A stretch of DNA of 64,000 bases from Calothrix anomala FACHB-343 (GCF_014696435.1 NZ_JACJQG010000038.1:1-64000), one strand, 5' to 3'. Positions 1 to 9,954 are shown, counted from the stretch's first letter. The notes: generated by a model not told the origin, from the sequence alone. Made by a program: numbers and translations.

Positions 1-87
1 CTGCCCGGTTGGCAGACCTTATGGCGAGGCTGGTTGCGATTACAGGATATGTGTTGGGCTGCTGATTTGATTACCCAATCACTTTAA
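1..87 (+). CDS. 3' end of an unidentified gene, possibly a transposase (partial)
   Basis: The first base starts an open frame of 28 codons that ends at TAA (85-87). It is rich in Trp, Arg and Leu, with the stretch LWRGWLRLQDMCW. This resembles, from memory only, the C-terminal tail of cyanobacterial IS4-type transposases. The beginning lies outside the window, so neither the family nor whether the gene is intact can be judged. It could also be a chance open frame. Confidence 0.35.
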   Translation: MPGWQTLWRGWLRLQDMCWAADLITQSL

Positions 88-662
88 AAGATGTTGGTAA
101 TGACAAGCCCTTATAGGGTGAGGGCGTTTTTGCACATTTGGGATGCTCCCAACCGCAGAGGCGCAGAGAACACAGAGATAAGAGATTACAGAGGAATTGA
201 TGGTAATAAAATTTTTATTCAACCAGGAAATGGCTAATTAATCTCAGTATTGACAAAATTACCAAATATTGTCTTTAAAAACACATTTATTGGATAGTTA
301 GATAATTTTAATATCGAATCAATCATAAATCAGGTTAATAAACTCTCAACTAAGACAAAAAATGAGTAACCATAATTGCTTAATTAAAGCAGATCGTAGG
401 GCCATGGCAGTGCCATGCCCCCCATAGGTGTAAGGCTGCGTCAGGGTTTGGGATTGCAGCAATAATAATAAAAATAAGCTGGAAATCAGATAAAAAATCT
501 AGATTTTATCAAGTACAAGCTTAAAAATATTTCAATAGATTCTGGAACTTAATAAAATTTTTGGTTACAAACTAACGGTTATGATTATATAATTTTTGAA
601 AAACTTTATTCTAAAATTGCTTTATCGTCACTGATTTATCAATATAAAAATAAAAAAATAAT
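88..662. other. 575-bp intergenic region, AT-rich
   Basis: No gene is recognised. The part near 150-180 (an AACCGCAGAGGCGCAGAG-like sequence) resembles a dispersed intergenic repeat familiar from Nostocales genomes. A strong hairpin lies at 399-421. The last 180 bases before the ATG at 663 are strongly AT-rich and could hold the promoter of the RTX gene, but no clear -35/-10 pair is proposed. Confidence 0.5.
399..421. repeat. Palindromic hairpin repeat, dispersed type
   Basis: ATGGCA (404-409) and TGCCAT (411-416) pair perfectly around a single G. The stem is extended by GGGCC/GCCCC with one mismatch. It is not followed by a T-run, so it does not look like a terminator. Hairpins of this GGGCATGGCA type occur dispersed between genes in Nostocales. 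Confidence 0.5.
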
Positions 663-3065
663 ATGATTGCGCCAAGAATAAATAGTACTAAATTATACTT
701 ATGGAATGAACCGTTCTTTGCATCACCCATCATTGCGCGTGCGGATATCTTGACAATTAATGATGGCGGTTGGACAACTCAGGATCGCTATTTTCGCCAA
801 TTAGCGGATGTTAACGGCGATGGACGGGCTGATATTGTGGCTTTTGGGCTAGATGATGTTTTAGTCTCGCTAGGAAACAGTAATGGTACTTTTGCCAATC
901 CCTTTATCGGTCGTTCTGATATCTTTACAATTAACGATGGCGGTTGGTCAACTCAGGATCGTTACCCCCGTCAGCTAGCGGATGTTAATGGGGATGGACG
1001 GGCTGATATTGTTGGTTTTGGCTTAGATAATGTCTATGTCTCATTAGCTAACAGCAATGGTACTTTTGCCAATCCCTTTATCGCTCGCGCTGATAGCTTT
1101 ACAGTTAACGATGGTGGATGGCTAACTCAAGATAGCTATTTTCGCCAGCTAGCGGATGTAAATGGCGATGGAAGGGCTGATATTGTTGGTTTTGGCTTAA
1201 ATAGTGTCTATGTTTCATTAGCTAACAGCGATGGTACTTTTGGCAATCCCTTTGTTGGCTTGGCGACAAACGATGGGGTATTAATTAGTCAAGATGCTTA
1301 TCCCCGCTTGCTAGGAGATGTTAATGGTGATGGACGGGCTGATATTGTTAGTTTTGGGACAACCGATGTTTGGGTAATTCTCGGTCAAAGTAATGGCACT
1401 TTTGCTAATCCTATATTAGGTATTAAAAACTACTTTACCGCAAGTAATAATTGGACTAGTCAAAATCTTACTCCCCGTCAATTAGCGGATGTTAATGGTG
1501 ATGGAAGAGCGGATATTGTCGGTTTTGCTCAAGATAAAGTTTATATCTCTCTAGCTAATGCCAATGGTACTTTTGCTACTCCTACTGTCGGGATTAATAA
1601 CTACACAGTTAATAGTAATTGGACAAGTCAAAATGTAACTCCTCGCCAAGTCACCGATGTTAACGGCGATGGTCATGCTGATATTATCGGTTTTGGTGCA
1701 GATAATATTTATGTTTCCCTCGCAGCTACCAATAAAGTAGAAATTGTTGGCGGTGCGGGTAATGATGTACTCAATGGAACAGCGCAAAACGAGCTGTTAA
1801 AGGGGGGAAGTAGCCCCAATAGCGATTATATAAAAGGTTTAGCAGATTTGCGCACTGCTGGCGTAGCGATCGCAGGTTATGTCTGGACTAATTACGGCAA
1901 ACGCGATATTGCCGAAGTAAAAGCAGATATTGACTTATACCAAGACTACTACAACGTCAATAGCATCTTTCTGGATGAAGCGGCAAATACTGCCAGTCAA
2001 GTGAACTACTACAAAGAATTACACGACTATATCATCAACACCAGCAGACTAGACAAAGTTATTCTCAATCACGGTACTCAACCAGACAGTCGTTATTTAT
2101 CAGAATTACCCAACGCTAACTTAGTAATTTTTGAGAATCAAATCGGTTGGACTACAGCGCCAACTCCACCTAGCGGCTATAACTCCGATCGATTTTCCAG
2201 CTTAATATATTCTGTCACCGATCCGGCGGTGATGAAAAACTATATAGATATTGCAGTTAGTCGCAATGTGGGGTACATCTACGTTACAGATGATGGCGCA
2301 GATAAAAATCCTTGGGATAGACTAGCTTCTTATTGGCAAGAACAAGTTAATTACATTGATTCTTTACCAACAGCTAGCAACCTCAACATTTTATTGCCAC
2401 TATACGCCTATCCTAATTGGTATAGTACCAGCTATCTTTGGGATGATGTGGCAGCTGCTAACGCTAAAGTACCGATTACCGCAATTATCAATCCTAATCA
2501 CGGCCCACAAACGGGGAACGATACCCTTAATGGCGGTAATGGAAATGATACCCTAATGGGTTTTGATGGCAATGACTCTCTCAACGGTGGTGGCGGTAAC
2601 GATTTGCTCATCGGCGGTGCGGGTAATGATATCTTGTACGGTGGATCTAATACCGATACCCTTAAAGGTGGTAGCAATGACGACAAACTTTATGGTGATA
2701 GTGGTAGTGACTTCCTTGAAGGTAGTTATGGCAATGATACCCTCAGTGGCGGAGGTTATTCGGTAACTAGCACGGAAATAGATACTTTAACTGGTAATAG
2801 TGGCGCAGACAGATTTATCGTAGGAGATCAATCAGCGTTTCTCTATATTGGCTCCAGTTATGCCAAAATTACTGATTTTAAAGCTTCTGAAGGTGATGTG
2901 ATTCAGTTAAAAGCCTCTGCTAATGTGAATGAATACACTTTTACCTATGAATCTACTAAATATGGTAGTGCAGCGATTTCAGACTCATTAATTTATCGAG
3001 GTAACGATTTGATTGCAGTGGTGCAAGATGTTTTAGTGACGACACAAAATATTATATTTGTTTAA
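663..3065 (+). CDS. RTX-type secreted protein with VCBS repeats and spherulin-4-like domain
   Basis: 800 residues, no Sec signal peptide. Residues ~25-345 hold FG-GAP/VCBS-type repeats of about 57 residues with six DVNGDG calcium-loop motifs. Residues ~362-377 have an RTX-like GAGNDVLNG motif. Residues ~385-610 resemble the spherulation-specific family 4 fold ([13 protein letters not shown], then SIFLDEA, where the acidic pair may be catalytic). This family includes GH135 glycosidases of the Sph3 type. Residues ~614-700 contain GGxGxDxL nonapeptides typical of type I secretion substrates, followed by a C-terminal region suited to a secretion signal. Export through the ABC/MFP pair at 8.3-13.1 kb is plausible but inferred. 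It may act on amino-sugar exopolysaccharide outside the cell. The DNA of the VCBS part is itself repetitive (~170-bp units). Confidence 0.85.
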   Translation: MIAPRINSTKLYLWNEPFFASPIIARADILTINDGGWTTQDRYFRQLADVNGDGRADIVAFGLDDVLVSLGNSNGTFANPFIGRSDIFTINDGGWSTQDRYPRQLADVNGDGRADIVGFGLDNVYVSLANSNGTFANPFIARADSFTVNDGGWLTQDSYFRQLADVNGDGRADIVGFGLNSVYVSLANSDGTFGNPFVGLATNDGVLISQDAYPRLLGDVNGDGRADIVSFGTTDVWVILGQSNGTFANPILGIKNYFTASNNWTSQNLTPRQLADVNGDGRADIVGFAQDKVYISLANANGTFATPTVGINNYTVNSNWTSQNVTPRQVTDVNGDGHADIIGFGADNIYVSLAATNKVEIVGGAGNDVLNGTAQNELLKGGSSPNSDYIKGLADLRTAGVAIAGYVWTNYGKRDIAEVKADIDLYQDYYNVNSIFLDEAANTASQVNYYKELHDYIINTSRLDKVILNHGTQPDSRYLSELPNANLVIFENQIGWTTAPTPPSGYNSDRFSSLIYSVTDPAVMKNYIDIAVSRNVGYIYVTDDGADKNPWDRLASYWQEQVNYIDSLPTASNLNILLPLYAYPNWYSTSYLWDDVAAANAKVPITAIINPNHGPQTGNDTLNGGNGNDTLMGFDGNDSLNGGGGNDLLIGGAGNDILYGGSNTDTLKGGSNDDKLYGDSGSDFLEGSYGNDTLSGGGYSVTSTEIDTLTGNSGADRFIVGDQSAFLYIGSSYAKITDFKASEGDVIQLKASANVNEYTFTYESTKYGSAAISDSLIYRGNDLIAVVQDVLVTTQNIIFV

Positions 3066-3068
3066 ATG

Positions 3069-3099
3069 GGGTATTGGGCATTGGGCATTGGGCATTGGT
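3069..3099. repeat. Heptameric short tandem repeat (GGGCATT)n
   Basis: About three copies of a GGGCATT heptamer follow the stop codon of the RTX gene. This is the short tandemly repeated repetitive sequence type characteristic of heterocystous cyanobacteria. Confidence 0.7.
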
Positions 3100-3120
3100 G
3101 AAAAAAGGATAAGCAAGGTA

Positions 3121-3303
3121 ATGCATTAACAATGCCAGGCGATGCATTAACAATGCCAGGCGATGCATTAACAATGCCAGGCGATGCATTAACAATGCCA
3201 GGCGATGCATTAACAATACCAGGCGATGCATTAACAATACCAGGCGATGCATTAACAATACCAGGCGATGCATTAACAATACCAGGCGATGCATTAACAA
3301 TGC
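3121..3303. repeat. 21-bp tandem repeat, eight full copies plus a partial ninth
   Basis: The unit is ATGCATTAACAATGCCAGGC plus G, repeated without indels. The first four copies carry AATGCC and the next four AATACC, and the ninth is truncated in AATGC. Because 21 is a multiple of three, the repeat is open in several frames on both strands, which creates spurious open frames. No protein-coding role is supported. Confidence 0.9.
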
Positions 3304-3320
3304 ACACAGATCCACCCCGT

Positions 3321-3343
3321 AGGGGCGGGGTATCCCCGCCCTT
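3321..3343. repeat. GC-rich hairpin downstream of the 21-bp repeat
   Basis: AGGGGCGGGG (3321-3330) pairs with CCCCGCCCTT (3334-3343) around a three-base TAT loop, with one G-T wobble. No T-run follows on either strand, so it looks more like a dispersed palindromic element than a classical terminator. It could still terminate the RTX transcript. Confidence 0.5.
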
Positions 3344-3448
3344 AGCGACAATCCGTATGTCACAATCATTAATTGAACCCGTATAACCTAAGGAAATTGC
3401 TAAACTGAGAGAATTCCTGGAACTTTGTTCAGTCTGAAAACTACAGCG

Positions 3449-6403
3449 ATGGCAAGACCGAGTTATGGCCCAGAAGCAAAAAAGCGATCGCGCCGCTTAT
3501 TAGAAGTATTATTAACTTATGCTAATGATGCGATCGCCACTCAGGATGAAGCGACTTTAGAAGCACTGCGTCCTCAAATCCAAACTCGCTGGTTATCAGA
3601 ACATCGTCTAGTTATCAGAACTAAGCTGAGATTTTTGCAAGCATTAACAACCTTAGCGCCAGGGGAAATTCAATTAAACGCCGAACATATTAAAGAAGCT
3701 TTAAAACGATTTACCGATTTCTTAGAAATTTTAGAAGATAATCGTCCTGCTCGTAGCGGTTCGGAAACTTGGCATTTTACCCTCAATCTTTGGCATACAC
3801 GCCATGATATTGCAGGGAATTTACAAAAATTTGATGTTGAATGGGAAAATCGTCGTCCTGAAAAATCGAAGCAGGTAGCAGGAGGGGAAGGGGGAGAAGG
3901 GGGACAAGGAGGACAAGGGGGACAAGGGGGAGAAATAATAGATTGGTGGGGAATTTGTCGTGATGCTTTAATGGCACAAAATCACCAACGACTGACAACT
4001 AATCCCCTGACTAGTGCTGATGGTGTGAGTTTTGAATTAGATCAAGTATATGTGCCGTTGGGATTGGTGGAACGCAAACATCGTCGGCGTTATGGTAGTG
4101 ATGTCAATCCTCAAGAAGGTTCGCGGTTGTATGAACCTGAAGATACGGAAGTTACCCAGATTTTTAATCATGAGGAATTTCTCCAACAATTACTCAGAGA
4201 ACAACAAAGTCAGCGCATTGCAATTGTTGGCGAACCAGGCGCAGGAAAAACAACATTACTGCAAAAAATCGCCGCTTGGTTGTTAGAGAATACTCAAGAT
4301 TTGCCGATTTGGGTTGATTTGGCAGATTTACAAGGTAAAACTTTAGAGCAATATTTAATTCAAGCTTGGTTACCTGCTGCTGTTCGTAAGCTTCGCGTTC
4401 CCGGAGAAGTTGAAGAAGCATTTTGCGAACAATTTAATCAAGGAAGAGTTTGGTTATTCTTAGATGCAGTCGATGAAATGGCTTTGGAATCTAGCCAAGC
4501 TTTAGCAAAAATTGCGAGTTATCTGACAGGTTGGGTAGCAGATGCGAGGGTAATTCTCACCTGTCGGTTAAATGTGTGGGATGGGGGTAAGAATGCGTTG
4601 CAATCTTTTCAAACCTACCGCAATCTTAATTTTAGCTATGGGGAAAAATCTGCGCTCAATTCTTCAGATTCATGCAATCAAGTAGCGCAATTTATTCGTC
4701 GCTGGTTTCAAGATAATCCCAATTCTGCTGAGAGTTTACAAGCTGAGTTAGCGCAACCAGAACGACGACGGTTAAAAGATGCGGTGAAAAATCCTTTGCG
4801 TTTAGCTTTATTGTGTCGCACTTGGGGATTAACTCAAGGAAGATTACCCACAACTAAAGCGATGCTGTATGAGCGATTTGTGGAATCAATTTATGAATGG
4901 AAACAGGATCGATTTCCCACAACTTCCACCCAGCGACAACAATTAAATCGCGCTTTGGGAGAATTAGCGCTGTTAGCAATTTCTCAAGAAGAAACCAAGT
5001 TTCGTTTGCGACACCGTTTTGTCTGTCAAGTTTTAGGCGCGCCTGATGATGGCATGTTTCAATTAGCGCTACAGTTAGGCTGGCTCAATCATGTAGGCAT
5101 CTCAGAAACTCAAGGCGAAAGAGTTTATGCTTTTTATCATCCCACCTTTCAAGAATATTTCGCCGCTCAAGCTATTACTGATTGGCGTTTTTTCTTTAAT
5201 TGCAATTCATCTCATCCCAGTTATCGCATTTTTGCACCCCAATGGCGAGAAGTAATTTTATTGTGGTTGGGTAGAGATGACATTTCCCCAACGTATAAAG
5301 AAGAGTTTATCCAAGCTTTAACAGCATTTAATGATGGTTGTGGCGGATATTATAGTTATCAAGCTTATTTTGTCGCCGCACAAGGCATTGCTGAGTTTAC
5401 AGATTGTCAACAGGCACAGAAAATTGTGCAGCAGTTGGTAAAATGGCGATTTGGCTATTACAAATTTAACGCGCAACAGCAATTAAGATATCTCGCGCCG
5501 ATTGTGGAATGCGCGCGGGTATCCTTATTAAAAACCGATCGCCCAAAAGCGATCGCGGCTTTAGAACAATTCGTTACATCTAGTCAAAACGAGTTCGATA
5601 TCTGGAATGCAGCTTATAGTTTAGGTAAAGTCTTCGATCCTGGTAATCAAATTGCGATCGCAGGTTTAGAAAAGATTTTGCAAACTGTACGCTATGAAGC
5701 ATTGCGCTGGCAAGCAGCGTATAGTTTAGGTAAAGTCGATCCCGGTAATCAAATTGCGATCGCTACTTTATTAGAAATTATTACCTCAACCAAGAGTGAA
5801 TCTACTCGGCGCAAAGTTGCTTATAGTTTAGGCAAAATCGATGCTAAAAATGCCGTTGCTATTTCTACATTAGAGAAAATTGCTGCATCTGCAACCGATC
5901 CATCCCAAAGTCGTCAAGCATTAGAAAATTTAGCCACCCTACACAGCGATAAATTATCTTCTGTCGTTAATTCTATCCCCGCACAATTTCCCAAAACTAG
6001 AAGACGTAAGCGCAAAACCAAGCCACCATCATCATATTACTCGCTCAATTTTCAAATAGCCGAATTAACTCAAGGTATCGCCTTAGCAGAAGATGAAGAT
6101 ATCCAAAGAAGAAGAGCATATAAATTAGCACAGCTTGTTCCCGGTAATTTAATTGCACTCAATACCTTATTACAGCTAATCAAATCCAGCAAAAACGAAA
6201 CACTGCGCAAACGTACAGCAGATAATATCAAAGAAATTTTACTTCCCGAACAATTCCCAAACGCGATCGCATCATTGAAAAATTGTAGCTGTCAGCAATT
6301 CATCAATGATGAACGAGAACGCTGTCGCGACTGTTATAAACTAATTTGGCACTGTGCAGACAATATGGATTATTTAGATTTTTCCCAAATTTGGCATCAA
6401 TAA
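3449..6403 (+). CDS. NACHT-domain STAND NTPase with HEAT-like repeats
   Basis: 984 residues from the ATG at 3449 (MARPSYGPEAKKRS, a start typical of this cyanobacterial family). A TTG eight codons upstream is less likely. Residues 1-~140 are a helical N-terminal domain of unknown effector function. It is joined to the NTPase by a Gly-rich linker (GGEGGEGGQGGQGG, ~residues 145-162). Walker A GEPGAGKTT lies at ~258 and the Walker B/acidic motif LFLDAVDEM at ~334, as in NACHT proteins. Residues ~716-830 hold HEAT/PBS-lyase-like repeats (AAYSLGKVDPGN). The C-terminus has a CxC, CxxC and further Cys/His cluster (~945-970) that could bind metal. NACHT proteins are signalling switches, and many bacterial ones are anti-phage sensors. 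That role is inferred here. Confidence 0.85.
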   Translation: MARPSYGPEAKKRSRRLLEVLLTYANDAIATQDEATLEALRPQIQTRWLSEHRLVIRTKLRFLQALTTLAPGEIQLNAEHIKEALKRFTDFLEILEDNRPARSGSETWHFTLNLWHTRHDIAGNLQKFDVEWENRRPEKSKQVAGGEGGEGGQGGQGGQGGEIIDWWGICRDALMAQNHQRLTTNPLTSADGVSFELDQVYVPLGLVERKHRRRYGSDVNPQEGSRLYEPEDTEVTQIFNHEEFLQQLLREQQSQRIAIVGEPGAGKTTLLQKIAAWLLENTQDLPIWVDLADLQGKTLEQYLIQAWLPAAVRKLRVPGEVEEAFCEQFNQGRVWLFLDAVDEMALESSQALAKIASYLTGWVADARVILTCRLNVWDGGKNALQSFQTYRNLNFSYGEKSALNSSDSCNQVAQFIRRWFQDNPNSAESLQAELAQPERRRLKDAVKNPLRLALLCRTWGLTQGRLPTTKAMLYERFVESIYEWKQDRFPTTSTQRQQLNRALGELALLAISQEETKFRLRHRFVCQVLGAPDDGMFQLALQLGWLNHVGISETQGERVYAFYHPTFQEYFAAQAITDWRFFFNCNSSHPSYRIFAPQWREVILLWLGRDDISPTYKEEFIQALTAFNDGCGGYYSYQAYFVAAQGIAEFTDCQQAQKIVQQLVKWRFGYYKFNAQQQLRYLAPIVECARVSLLKTDRPKAIAALEQFVTSSQNEFDIWNAAYSLGKVFDPGNQIAIAGLEKILQTVRYEALRWQAAYSLGKVDPGNQIAIATLLEIITSTKSESTRRKVAYSLGKIDAKNAVAISTLEKIAASATDPSQSRQALENLATLHSDKLSSVVNSIPAQFPKTRRRKRKTKPPSSYYSLNFQIAELTQGIALAEDEDIQRRRAYKLAQLVPGNLIALNTLLQLIKSSKNETLRKRTADNIKEILLPEQFPNAIASLKNCSCQQFINDERERCRDCYKLIWHCADNMDYLDFSQIWHQ

Positions 6404-6435
6404 TGTTAAGTAGCCATCATGAACATCTGTCTTTT

Positions 6436-6459
6436 CCAATGCCCAATGCCCAATGCCCA
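6436..6459. repeat. Heptameric short tandem repeat (CCAATGC)n
   Basis: Three copies of CCAATGC, the reverse complement of the heptamer found after the RTX gene at 3069-3099. Confidence 0.7.
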
Positions 6460-6554
6460 TTTTTAAGCTATTCGCACAGATGACATAATACTGTCACCCC
6501 AATGTCACCAAATAGTGAGATATTGTAAATAGATGGATTGTTAATTTTCTTCCC

Positions 6555-6580
6555 AAGGCAGGAGAACCTGCCTTTTATTT
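6555..6580 (+). terminator. Rho-independent terminator candidate for the NACHT gene
   Basis: AAGGCAGG (6555-6562), loop AGAA, CCTGCCTT (6567-6574), then TTATTT. The 8-bp stem is perfect. It lies about 150 bases after the NACHT stop codon. Confidence 0.6.
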
Positions 6581-6779
6581 AAGTTATTTCTCAATCAATA
6601 TCAATAAGCTATTTATTTACGTTCCCTGCTGTTATTGGGCAATAAATAATTTCAATCAAAATTATAATTTGATCGGGCAATATTCTCATCCGGAGCATTT
6701 ACAAAAATTAACCGTTTTTGGCGATCGCGGATGACGAAAACCGAGCCAAAATTGGTAAATACTAGTAACTGAAAAATAG

Positions 6780-6816
6780 CAATAAAACATCCTACTCAAC
6801 ATTCATTGAGTAGGAT
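6780..6816 (-). terminator. Terminator candidate for the GrpB gene
   Basis: A perfect 11-bp stem, ATCCTACTCAA (6789-6799) and TTGAGTAGGAT (6806-6816), with a 6-base loop. Read leftward it is followed by a T-rich run (GTTTTATTG). It lies about 140 bases beyond the stop codon of the leftward gene at 6954. Confidence 0.6.
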
Positions 6817-6953
6817 TAAAATCAAAATATTTCTTTAAACCCAGTTTTATTTTACACTGCTATACGCATAGATTGTAGGGGGGTATTACCCCTCACTATT
6901 CCTAAGTAATTATACCGATGCTCAATTTAAATATATTGAGTGACTTTGCGCCA

Positions 6954-7502
6954 TCAATCAAGATTAGGTTTAGATGAGTTAGGTTGAAGCAATTGCTTCC
7001 ATTCTATGGCTTTTCTTTCCATCTCCTTGATAAATCCGTCTTTACCATTCACATATCCTTCGATATCATTTGGGTATTGCTTGGCTAATTCCCGCTTCAA
7101 ATCGCTGTATTTAATTGCATCTTCTGGATGTGCAATCATGTAATCGCGAAATGCTAAGTGTCTTTGAACTTCAGCAACATTAATCTTGAAGAAATGAACG
7201 TGATGTGTTCTGATTCCTTCCTCATTATTTTTACGAAAGAAACGACGACCAGGGAGACCAAATTCACCCATATTTTTATAACCTAATGCAGTCATCACTG
7301 AACTTTGCTCATCTATCTTAGCAATGTCCTTAACCTGAACTAATATATCAATAATTGGTTTCGCATAAATGGTAGGAATCGAAGTACTACCAATATGATG
7401 AATATCCACGATATTATCGCCCAATGCTGATAAAATCAGTTTGGCTTCAGCTTCAAACTTACCTCGCCATGATGGATCGTGGGGTACAACTTCTACTTTC
7501 AT
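6954..7502 (-). CDS. GrpB/UPF0157 nucleotidyltransferase-fold protein
   Basis: 182 residues from the ATG at 7502 (MKVEVVPHDPSW, the usual family start). A start nine codons upstream would add MYLQFFKSL, which is atypical. The family motifs HHIGSTSIP and KPIIDILVQV, near residues 30-55, correspond to the nucleotidyltransferase-like GS and D-x-D region. RTHHVHFF and the C-terminal AFRDYMIAHP region are also standard. Family members are widespread, and their biochemical role is not firmly known. It stands alone, with a terminator downstream and nothing in the context to suggest a partner. Confidence 0.85.
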   Translation of the reverse strand: MKVEVVPHDPSWRGKFEAEAKLILSALGDNIVDIHHIGSTSIPTIYAKPIIDILVQVKDIAKIDEQSSVMTALGYKNMGEFGLPGRRFFRKNNEEGIRTHHVHFFKINVAEVQRHLAFRDYMIAHPEDAIKYSDLKRELAKQYPNDIEGYVNGKDGFIKEMERKAIEWKQLLQPNSSKPNLD

Positions 7503-7705
7503 GAGAGACTTGAAAAATTGCAAATACAAAACTCAAAACAGTTTTTCTGGAGGTATAAATAAGTAAGCGATTGTACACAATTAAGATACAAAACGTAAAC
7601 AAATTTGAAACCCTTATCAATGACAAATAACCAATGACCAATGACAAATGACAACCCTGACTAGTTATCTTTAATTGCGCCGACTTACTTAGTTATTGAT
7701 GATAA

Positions 7706-8209
7706 TTACCATCCCCAACTACCAGGAATCCCCTTAAAAGGCCCAACTATATCGCTAGTAATCCAACCACCATAAAAGTTACCAGGTTGGGGTTGTACTT
7801 GTTCGCCATCAACATAGCAAGCATCCATTGTATGCGCGTAAAAGGCAACATAATCTTTCATAGCTACAAAAGCCGATGTCGGATGGGGATAAAACCAAGC
7901 AGTATTCTCAACTGCTTTGTCACCAACCCGAATGCTGTAATAATTGGCGATTCCTTTCCATTCACAAAAACTAGACTTTGATGTCAGGAAAAGGTACTCC
8001 ATTTTAATATCTGCAGGCGGAATATAATATGTAGGCGGGTGGCTAGTTTCTAGAACCCGTTTTGCTGCGTGAGTATCAACAATAGTTACCTGATTGAAAA
8101 TAATTTGAATATGTTTATTTGTATCCTCAAGACGTGGGGGACGAGGATAATCCCAAACAGATTCTTGTCCGGGAGAGGGTTCAATGCGTTGTGGATAAAC
8201 CATAATCAA
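7706..8209 (-). CDS. DUF427 domain protein
   Basis: 167 residues; an in-frame ATG two codons later is an equally possible start. The fold signatures of DUF427 are present: an N-terminal PRPPRLEDT stretch, then TSHPPTYYIPPADI, SSFCEWKGIANYYSI with a conserved Cys-Glu-Trp-Lys, and TAWFYPHPTSAF in the second half. The family forms small beta-barrel proteins of unknown function that are common in cyanobacteria. The C-terminus ends YGGWITSDIVGPFKG, as in cyanobacterial members. Soluble, no signal peptide. Transcribed alone, between GrpB and the secretion genes. Confidence 0.85.
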   Translation of the reverse strand: MIMVYPQRIEPSPGQESVWDYPRPPRLEDTNKHIQIIFNQVTIVDTHAAKRVLETSHPPTYYIPPADIKMEYLFLTSKSSFCEWKGIANYYSIRVGDKAVENTAWFYPHPTSAFVAMKDYVAFYAHTMDACYVDGEQVQPQPGNFYGGWITSDIVGPFKGIPGSWGW

Positions 8210-8352
8210 ATTGACAAATGTGAATAAGTAAGCTGAAAAATAAGATTAATTCCCTAAATAAAAAAACAACACAAATGGTCTGATTAAACATCTGTGACCG
8301 TTTGCGTTTATAGAGGAATTAAACATAGGGGAATGCACCCTGAAAAGCTAGC

Positions 8353-9954
8353 CTAACGTACTTCTTTGAGACTTTCAACCTGTTTGGTGAACAACTCAGT
8401 GAATAAACTCAGTACAGAACGTTCTTCGCGGACTTTAATATTAGCAGTTAACGACATACCAGACTGCAAGTTGATTTTTTTATCCCTGACTGTCAAGTAT
8501 TGTTTTTCTAAACTCACTCTGGCGGGAAAGCGATAAAACTGATGTGTTTGATCTGGCGGTAATGCATCAGAACCAATACCAATCACTTTTCCTTTAATAT
8601 CTCCAAATTCACTAAAAGGAAAAGAGTCAATTCTCACATCGACTTTCATGTCTTCCCTCACAAAACCAATATCTCTATTAGTAATGAAAACTTCAGCAAT
8701 AAATTTGTCATTGGGTACTATTTGCATGAGTTTTTGTGTGGGGTTAGCCACATATCCTGCTGTCTTCGCTTGCAAATCAAAAATTGTACCGCTTACAGGC
8801 GCTCGCAGTTCTTGATATTTAATATTCTGCCTAGCTTGAGCAATTTTGCTATTAATATCTGATAATCGTTGTTCATTTTCTAGCAAAATTTTCGAGAATT
8901 GACTATCAATATCCGCAATGCGCTGTTTGTTTTGCGAAATTCTCTCTAAAATATCTTTATCGGAAGCGGCTACAGTATTGACTGACTGCTGTTGTCCTTT
9001 TTGAATCTCAAATTGCAGGCGTTTTTCTTCTTCCGCTAACTGCGCGATTTCCGCTCTGAGATTTTGTACCTGTTGCTGCTGGTTGAGATATTGTAGTTGG
9101 GAAATCCCACCTTCTTCAGCTAAGATTTTCACCCTACCTAAAATAGTACTTTGGATTTCTAAACTTTTTTGCGTATCTTCTTTTTTAACTTGAGTTTGTG
9201 CTAGTTGTTTGCGAGTTTTTTCGACTTCCAACTGTGCCGCTAAAGAGCGTGAATCTAACTCTCTGCGTGCTACTGCTAGGCGTTGTTGCTCATCAGAGCC
9301 TAGTCCAGCTTCTGAGCCATTTTTGTTTAATTGATTGCGTAACAAGTCATTTTCGGAAACTAATTCTCTGCGACTTTTAAGCAGAAAAGCTGTATCTTGA
9401 GGTAAGCGACTGCGCAAAAATTCTAATTCCGATGCTGTCGCCGAACTTACACCCATCAAGCGCCGATAAATTTGGTTTTCTTGAGTGATAGCAGCGCGAA
9501 TTTGGTTTAAAGAATTTAATTCCGCACGGCTAGCAATGGAGTCAAATGTTAACAGTAAATCTCCCGCTTGTACTTGTTGACCATCTTTCACAAAAACTTC
9601 TTTCACAACTCCATTAACTGGAGCTTGCACATCTTTAACTGTTCCTTCTGGCTTTAATTGACCTGTAGCTGGTACTACTTGCTCAATTTTGGCTAAATAT
9701 GCCCAAGCTAGTCCAAAACAGGCGATGAGCATGAGAGATACCATAATGGTACGCGACCAAATCGGAGATTGACGCAAGATGACTGCTTGCTCAAAGTTAG
9801 GCTCGCGGAAGTTAAATTGCGGTTCTTTGACAGGTTGAACATCAACAGATTCTACAGATGTTGTCACTACTTGCTGTGAATCTGATTGTGTTTGAGTACG
9901 TTGTTTGCCGTTACTGTTTGTATCGTTAAAGCTATTATCGTTCAGTTGAGTCAT
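8353..9954 (-). CDS. HlyD-family membrane fusion protein of a type I secretion system
   Basis: 533 residues. A cytoplasmic polar N-terminus is followed by one membrane span at ~67-87 and a barrel-sandwich half (TVKDVQAPVNGVVKEV) near residues 103-135. A long coiled coil covers ~150-380, then comes the second half-motif (YQELRAPVSGTIFDLQ), followed by a beta-barrel region. This is the usual adaptor that links an inner-membrane ABC exporter to a TolC-type outer-membrane channel. It follows the ABC gene by 85 bases on the same strand, so the two are probably co-transcribed. The pair resembles the Synechocystis sll1180/sll1181 arrangement, from memory. No TolC gene lies in the window. Confidence 0.9.
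   Translation of the reverse strand: MTQLNDNSFNDTNSNGKQRTQTQSDSQQVVTTSVESVDVQPVKEPQFNFREPNFEQAVILRQSPIWSRTIMVSLMLIACFGLAWAYLAKIEQVVPATGQLKPEGTVKDVQAPVNGVVKEVFVKDGQQVQAGDLLLTFDSIASRAELNSLNQIRAAITQENQIYRRLMGVSSATASELEFLRSRLPQDTAFLLKSRRELVSENDLLRNQLNKNGSEAGLGSDEQQRLAVARRELDSRSLAAQLEVEKTRKQLAQTQVKKEDTQKSLEIQSTILGRVKILAEEGGISQLQYLNQQQQVQNLRAEIAQLAEEEKRLQFEIQKGQQQSVNTVAASDKDILERISQNKQRIADIDSQFSKILLENEQRLSDINSKIAQARQNIKYQELRAPVSGTIFDLQAKTAGYVANPTQKLMQIVPNDKFIAEVFITNRDIGFVREDMKVDVRIDSFPFSEFGDIKGKVIGIGSDALPPDQTHQFYRFPARVSLEKQYLTVRDKKINLQSGMSLTANIKVREERSVLSLFTELFTKQVESLKEVR

Larger units (their letters stand above)
6404..6953. other. 550-bp intergenic region between convergent genes
   Basis: Lies between the NACHT gene (rightward) and the GrpB gene (leftward). 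It holds a heptameric repeat (6436-6459), one terminator-like hairpin for each direction and no supported open frame. Confidence 0.6.

Noticed and set aside
88-662. A tRNA or small RNA gene in the gene-free stretch
   Set aside because: No cloverleaf, conserved TpsiC-like GGTTCAA or terminator was found; the hairpin at 399-421 lacks a T-run.
3052-3386. Open frames on both strands through the 21-bp repeat (for example products repeating LLMHRLVL or MPGDALT)
   Set aside because: They exist only because 21 is divisible by three and the repeat lacks stops; no start signal or family support.
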